From an uncultured Alistipes sp. (GTDB taxonomy: Bacteria > Bacteroidota > Bacteroidia > Bacteroidales > Rikenellaceae): a stretch of 10,056 nucleotides of DNA. Under the pieces are notes generated by a model that saw only the letters and a list, made by a program, of their open reading frames with translations, made no database searches and had not been told where the DNA came from. Positions within the stretch are counted from its first letter, which is position 1. Each line of letters opens with the position of its first letter. The stretch is taken from contig CAMWYI010000059.1 in assembly GCA_947178455.1 (NCBI GenBank), positions 1-10,056 of the forward strand, read 5' to 3'. Shown here one piece after another: positions 7,223-10,056 of this stretch. Made by a program: the position numbers and the translations under genes.

Positions 7223-8334
7223 GATTGTTTCAGGATTAGCAGGGCCAGCCGGTGCATGAACCCGATTCCGACGTCGATGGCCCGTTCGTCGGGGTCGAAA
7301 GTCGCCGTGTGCGTGCGGCCTGCAGCGGCACCCACGCCCAGCCGGTAGAACAGCGACGGATAGCATTGGCAATAGTAGCCGAAATCTTCGGACGTCGGGC
7401 GCAGCGAAAGTGTTTCGACTGGCAATTTGTGGGCTTTGGCGAGTTTGACGGCTTTCCCAACCAATTTGAGGTCGTTGACCACGCACGGATAGCCGCGATT
7501 GATGTCGACCGCTGTGCAGGTGCCGTATCGGCCGTCGATACCGGCTGCTGTGTCGGCGATGCGGCGGTGCAGCTCCTCGCGGCGAGTCTCGTCGAACGTG
7601 CGCAGCGTTCCCTCCATGTACACTTCGTCGGGCACGACGTTCGTGGCTCCGGCAGCTTCGACCCGACCGACGGAGAGCACCGATTCGGCATCGTTCAGGC
7701 CCAGCAGGGCCGAAATCAGTTCGGCGGCCGCTGCGACGGGGTCTTTCAGCTGCGTGCGCAAGGCGCCGTGTCCGCCCGTGCCGCGCACCCGAAAACGCAA
7801 CTCGTCGTTCGACGCCATGTATTTTCCGGCACGGAAACCGAGCATTCCGACCTCTAACTGCGGTTCGACGTGTTCGCCGACGACGGCGCGGATGTCGTAT
7901 CCGTCGAACGGATGCTCGGCCAGCACCCGCGAAGCTCCGCCCGGATTGCACTCCTCGCCCGGTTGGAACAGCCCGAAAACCGTTCCGGCGAAATCGGGCG
8001 CGGCGGCCAGTTGTAGCAGCACCCCGCACAACACCGCCGCGTGCATGTCGTGTCCGCAGGCGTGCATGACCCCTGCATTCTGCGAGGCGCAGCCCAATCC
8101 CGTTTGTTCGTCGATAGGCAGGGCGTCGATGTCGGCCCGCAGCACAACGGCCGGACGACCCGCCGACGCAGGGTTGCGCCCCTCGATGCGGGCCAATATG
8201 CCCGTTTGGGCGATGCGGCGGCATTCGATGCCCGCCGCTGCGAGTTGCTCGGCGATGAATGCGGCGGTAGCCTCCTCGCGGAACGAGAGTTCGGGGTGGG
8301 CGTGCAGGTGGCGGCGGAATTCGATAGGGGTCAT
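7219..8334 (-). CDS. M20-family (M20D) amidohydrolase, N-acyl amino acid deacylase type
   Basis: M20D enzymes are metal-dependent cytoplasmic amidohydrolases that release amino acids from N-acyl or conjugated forms (hippurate hydrolase, N-acetyldiaminopimelate deacetylase, IAA-conjugate hydrolases). The 371-residue protein has the family motifs in order: RRHLHAHPELSF (7-18), LRADIDALPI (65-74), MHACGHDMHAA (90-100; metal ligands Cys93 and His95), FQPGEE (123-128; catalytic Glu127 and ligand Glu128), His155, GGHGA of the lid domain, NVVPDEV...EGT, SEDFGYY, and a C-terminal metal ligand His342. There is no signal peptide. The ATG at 8334 sits four bases after the metF stop, and its own stop overlaps the rnr start as ATGA, so translation is probably coupled on both sides. 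The substrate cannot be read from sequence. A sulfur amino acid derivative is one possibility suggested by the metH-metF neighbours, but this is inference. Confidence 0.9.
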   Translation of the reverse strand: MTPIEFRRHLHAHPELSFREEATAAFIAEQLAAAGIECRRIAQTGILARIEGRNPASAGRPAVVLRADIDALPIDEQTGLGCASQNAGVMHACGHDMHAAVLCGVLLQLAAAPDFAGTVFGLFQPGEECNPGGASRVLAEHPFDGYDIRAVVGEHVEPQLEVGMLGFRAGKYMASNDELRFRVRGTGGHGALRTQLKDPVAAAAELISALLGLNDAESVLSVGRVEAAGATNVVPDEVYMEGTLRTFDETRREELHRRIADTAAGIDGRYGTCTAVDINRGYPCVVNDLKLVGKAVKLAKAHKLPVETLSLRPTSEDFGYYCQCYPSLFYRLGVGAAAGRTHTATFDPDERAIDVGIGFMHRLALLILKQS

Positions 8335-8338
8335 AGGC

Positions 8339-9304
8339 TCAAAAAACAGTGCGGGCGATTTCGATGATGTTGTCGGCTTTGCCCATCGGGTAGTAATGCA
8401 GCACCGGTACGCCCGCTGCTTTCAGTTCGCGGCTTTGGGCAATGGCCCATTCGGTGCCGATGCGGCGGATTGCCGACGGGTCGTCGCGGTGGGCGAGGAT
8501 TTCGCGTTGGAGGTCGGCCGGAATGCGGCATCCGAACGTTTCGGGCAGCAGCGTCAGGTGGCGCAGCGTCGCAATCGGCTTGATGCCCGGAACGATAGGC
8601 ACCGTGATACCGGCCTCGCGGCAGCGCCGCACGAAGTCGAAGAAACGGGCGTTGTCGTAGAACAGCTGCGTGACGATGTATTCCGCACCAGCATCGACTT
8701 TCTCTTTCAGTCGGCCGATGTCGCTCGCGGCATCGGAGGCTTCGGCGTGCGTTTCGGGGTAGCCGGCCACGCCGATCGAGAACTTCGAGTGGTGGCAGAT
8801 TTCCACTTCGCCGTCGACGAATTCGCCGCGGTTCATGGCGGCGATTTGGCGCACGAGGTCGACGGCATGGGCATGTCCCTGCGGGTGGGGTGCGAACGAG
8901 GGTTCGTTCTGCGACTTGTCGCCCCGCAGGGCCAACACGTTGTGCAAACCGAGAAAATCCATGTCGATGAGGGCATCCTCGATGTCGTAACGCGACAGCC
9001 CGCCGCAAATCAGGTGGGGCACCGTCTCGATACGGTAGCGTTGGCGAATGGCGGCCGAGATACCCACCGTGCCCGGACGACGCCGGACGACGTGCCGCTC
9101 CGTCATGCCGTCGGCCCTGACAGTCTGTTTGACGGTTTCGCGGTGGAACGTGACGTTGATATAGGCGGGGTCGAACTCCGCCAGCCGGTCGATAGTCGCG
9201 AAGATGCCGTCCATGCCCTCGCCTTTGAGCGGCGGGAGCAACTCGAAAGCGAAACGGGTCGCGCCTCGTTTCAGCGTATCGTGCAGCAGTTCGGTGACGT
9301 TCAT
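8339..9304 (-). CDS. metF: 5,10-methylenetetrahydrofolate reductase MetF
   Basis: MetF reduces 5,10-methylenetetrahydrofolate to 5-methyltetrahydrofolate with FAD, supplying the methyl group for methionine synthesis. The 321-residue protein fits bacterial MetF (about 290-320). Visible motifs are RFAFELLPP with the catalytic Glu21 (E. coli Glu28), INVTFH (49-54), ETVPHLICGG (93-102), LALRGDK with Asp129 (E. coli Asp120, near the flavin), the YIVTQLFYD strand and VPIVPGIKPI. The open frame extends upstream to 9637, but that part lies inside metH. ATG 9304 is preferred because it overlaps the metH stop as ATGA and begins MNVTELL just before the first conserved segment. The gap to the next gene is four bases. 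It is paired with metH, whose substrate it makes. Confidence 0.95.
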   Translation of the reverse strand: MNVTELLHDTLKRGATRFAFELLPPLKGEGMDGIFATIDRLAEFDPAYINVTFHRETVKQTVRADGMTERHVVRRRPGTVGISAAIRQRYRIETVPHLICGGLSRYDIEDALIDMDFLGLHNVLALRGDKSQNEPSFAPHPQGHAHAVDLVRQIAAMNRGEFVDGEVEICHHSKFSIGVAGYPETHAEASDAASDIGRLKEKVDAGAEYIVTQLFYDNARFFDFVRRCREAGITVPIVPGIKPIATLRHLTLLPETFGCRIPADLQREILAHRDDPSAIRRIGTEWAIAQSRELKAAGVPVLHYYPMGKADNIIEIARTVF

Positions 9305-10056
9305 GGGCGGTAGTTGTTCGGTAGCAGTTTTTCGAGTTCGTCGAGCGTGTAGCCGCGACGGCGGGCGTAGTCTTCGGCCTGCTCGCGGTCGACGGGCCCG
9401 ACGGCGAAGTAGTCCGCATCGGCGAACAGCAGTCCGCAGAGCGATTCGCCCGGGTCGATCATACAGTTTTCGGTGAGCCGCATGCCGGTGGTCTGCCCGA
9501 CAGCCAGCAGGTCGAACACGTCGCGTTTGAGCGTGTGGTCGGGCGATGCCGGATAGCCGAACGCCATGCGGCGGCCGCGATAGTCGCCTTTGAGTATTGC
9601 GGCCGGTGTGAGTTGCGGCCCCGTTTCGTAGCCCCACATCTGCCGCCGCACGAAACTGTGCACCGCTTCGGCAAAGGCTTCAGTCAGGCGGTCGGCCAGC
9701 AGTTTTATTAAAAGGGCGGAATACTCATCGTTGTCGCTGCGGAATTTTTCGCACAACTCTTTCAGCCCGATGCCTGCCGTGACGGCGAAGCAGCCGAGCC
9801 AGTCGCCGTCGGGGGCAAGACAATCGGCCAGCGAACGGCACCCTTCGGCCGGATTCTGGCTGCGCAGCATCGCGAGCCGTTTTTCGCGTCTTTTGGGGTC
9901 GGTGACCACGAGGTCGTCGCCCTCGCTGCGGGCCGCGAAGATGCCTGCGACCCCTTGCAGCGTCAGCAGCCGTTCGTCGCGGATGCGGGTCAGCAGGGTC
10001 TGCGCAGCGGCCAGTACTTGGCGCGCTTCGGCTCCCTTTTCGGGGTGGTCGAGCAG
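9301..10056 (-). CDS. metH: Cobalamin-dependent methionine synthase MetH, C-terminal activation domain, cut by window edge
   Basis: The minus-strand frame is open from the right edge to the TGA at 9303-9301 (251 residues visible). It matches the MetH activation domain, which binds AdoMet and lets oxidised cob(II)alamin be reductively remethylated. Motifs in order: GDDLVV near the start (E. coli Asp946 region), SLADCLAP, FAVTAGIGLKEL, ADRLTEAFAE (E. coli Glu1097), FVRRQMWGYE, RMAFGYPASPDH (the RxxxGY AdoMet motif; E. coli Arg1134-Tyr1139), TGMRLTE and DYFAVG (E. coli Tyr1189 position). It ends LPNNYRP. The loop before DYFAVG is two residues shorter than in E. coli. A GTG at 9909 could be read as a start, but conserved sequence continues upstream of it, so the gene extends past the window. 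Whether it is full-length MetH (about 1,200 residues) or a separate activation-domain protein cannot be decided here. It overlaps metF by four bases. Confidence 0.9.
   Translation of the reverse strand: MLDHPEKGAEARQVLAAAQTLLTRIRDERLLTLQGVAGIFAARSEGDDLVVTDPKRREKRLAMLRSQNPAEGCRSLADCLAPDGDWLGCFAVTAGIGLKELCEKFRSDNDEYSALLIKLLADRLTEAFAEAVHSFVRRQMWGYETGPQLTPAAILKGDYRGRRMAFGYPASPDHTLKRDVFDLLAVGQTTGMRLTENCMIDPGESLCGLLFADADYFAVGPVDREQAEDYARRRGYTLDELEKLLPNNYRP

Noticed and set aside
5762..7348. 528-codon plus-strand open frame opposite rnr
   Set aside because: RNase R with catalytic Asp cluster, RNB and S1 motifs is encoded on the other strand; the plus-strand translation has no family features.
7223..8224. 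Long N-terminal extension of the RNase R frame
   Set aside because: These 334 codons overlap the complete M20 gene in another frame and translate to Arg-rich nonsense. RNase R starts with a normal basic N-terminus at 7222.
7499..9313. 604-codon plus-strand open frame opposite the M20 and metF genes
   Set aside because: It crosses the junction of two well-supported minus-strand genes and its translation is low-complexity Arg/Ser/Ala-rich sequence without motifs; it is a shadow frame.
9305..9637. Upstream extension of the metF frame
   Set aside because: It lies inside conserved metH activation-domain coding sequence in a different frame, and MetF is complete from 9304.
9301..9909. Stand-alone 202-residue protein starting at GTG 9909
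   Set aside because: Sequence matching the MetH activation domain continues in frame upstream of 9909 to the window edge, so the GTG is an internal codon.
1..10056. CRISPR array, tRNA/rRNA gene, insertion sequence, phage or defence genes
   Set aside because: No regularly spaced repeats, no tRNA-like cloverleaf, no transposase, integrase or nuclease/helicase defence domains were seen on either strand; the coding space is filled by housekeeping and peptidase genes.

Overview
The window reads as chromosomal DNA from a GC-rich member of the Bacteroidota, most likely a Bacteroidales species of the Alistipes/Rikenellaceae kind. The reasons are Bacteroidota-type promoter boxes (TAnnTTTG) in the only divergent intergenic gap, starts without a strong Shine-Dalgarno in AT-rich leaders, GC-rich third codon positions, and the character of the proteins (lipoprotein M3 peptidases, RsmE and RNase R). 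The genus is inferred, not shown.

Layout. Bases 1-394 (minus) hold the N-terminal half of the 16S rRNA methyltransferase gene rsmE, cut by the left edge. It diverges across a short promoter region (395-489) from two tandem plus-strand genes for M3-family zinc metallopeptidases, both predicted lipoproteins (490-2652 and 2771-4891). The two are paralogues; even the 17 bases before their start codons are alike. A strong two-way terminator hairpin (4905-4943) then separates them from a convergent minus-strand operon. Read in transcription order from the right edge, that operon is: the C-terminal activation domain of cobalamin-dependent methionine synthase metH (10056-9301, cut by the edge), metF (9304-8339), an M20-family amidohydrolase (8334-7219) and RNase R, rnr (7222-4997). 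Junctions are ATGA overlaps or a 4-base gap, so the four genes are probably co-transcribed and translationally coupled.

How the genes work together. MetF makes 5-methyltetrahydrofolate and MetH uses it to methylate homocysteine; the activation domain seen here repairs oxidised cobalamin. The M20 enzyme, placed between metF and rnr, probably deacylates an N-acyl amino acid; a link to methionine or cysteine salvage is inference from context only. RNase R degrades structured RNA. The two M3 lipoproteins probably finish digestion of short peptides in the cell envelope.

I found no RNA gene, CRISPR array, insertion sequence, phage gene or defence system, and no convincing new multi-gene system. 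The points most worth a second look are regulatory or evolutionary: interleaved divergent promoters, the leader shared by the duplicated peptidase genes, a shortened zinc-site loop in the first peptidase, a small palindromic element between the paralogues, and the tightly coupled met/M20/rnr operon.
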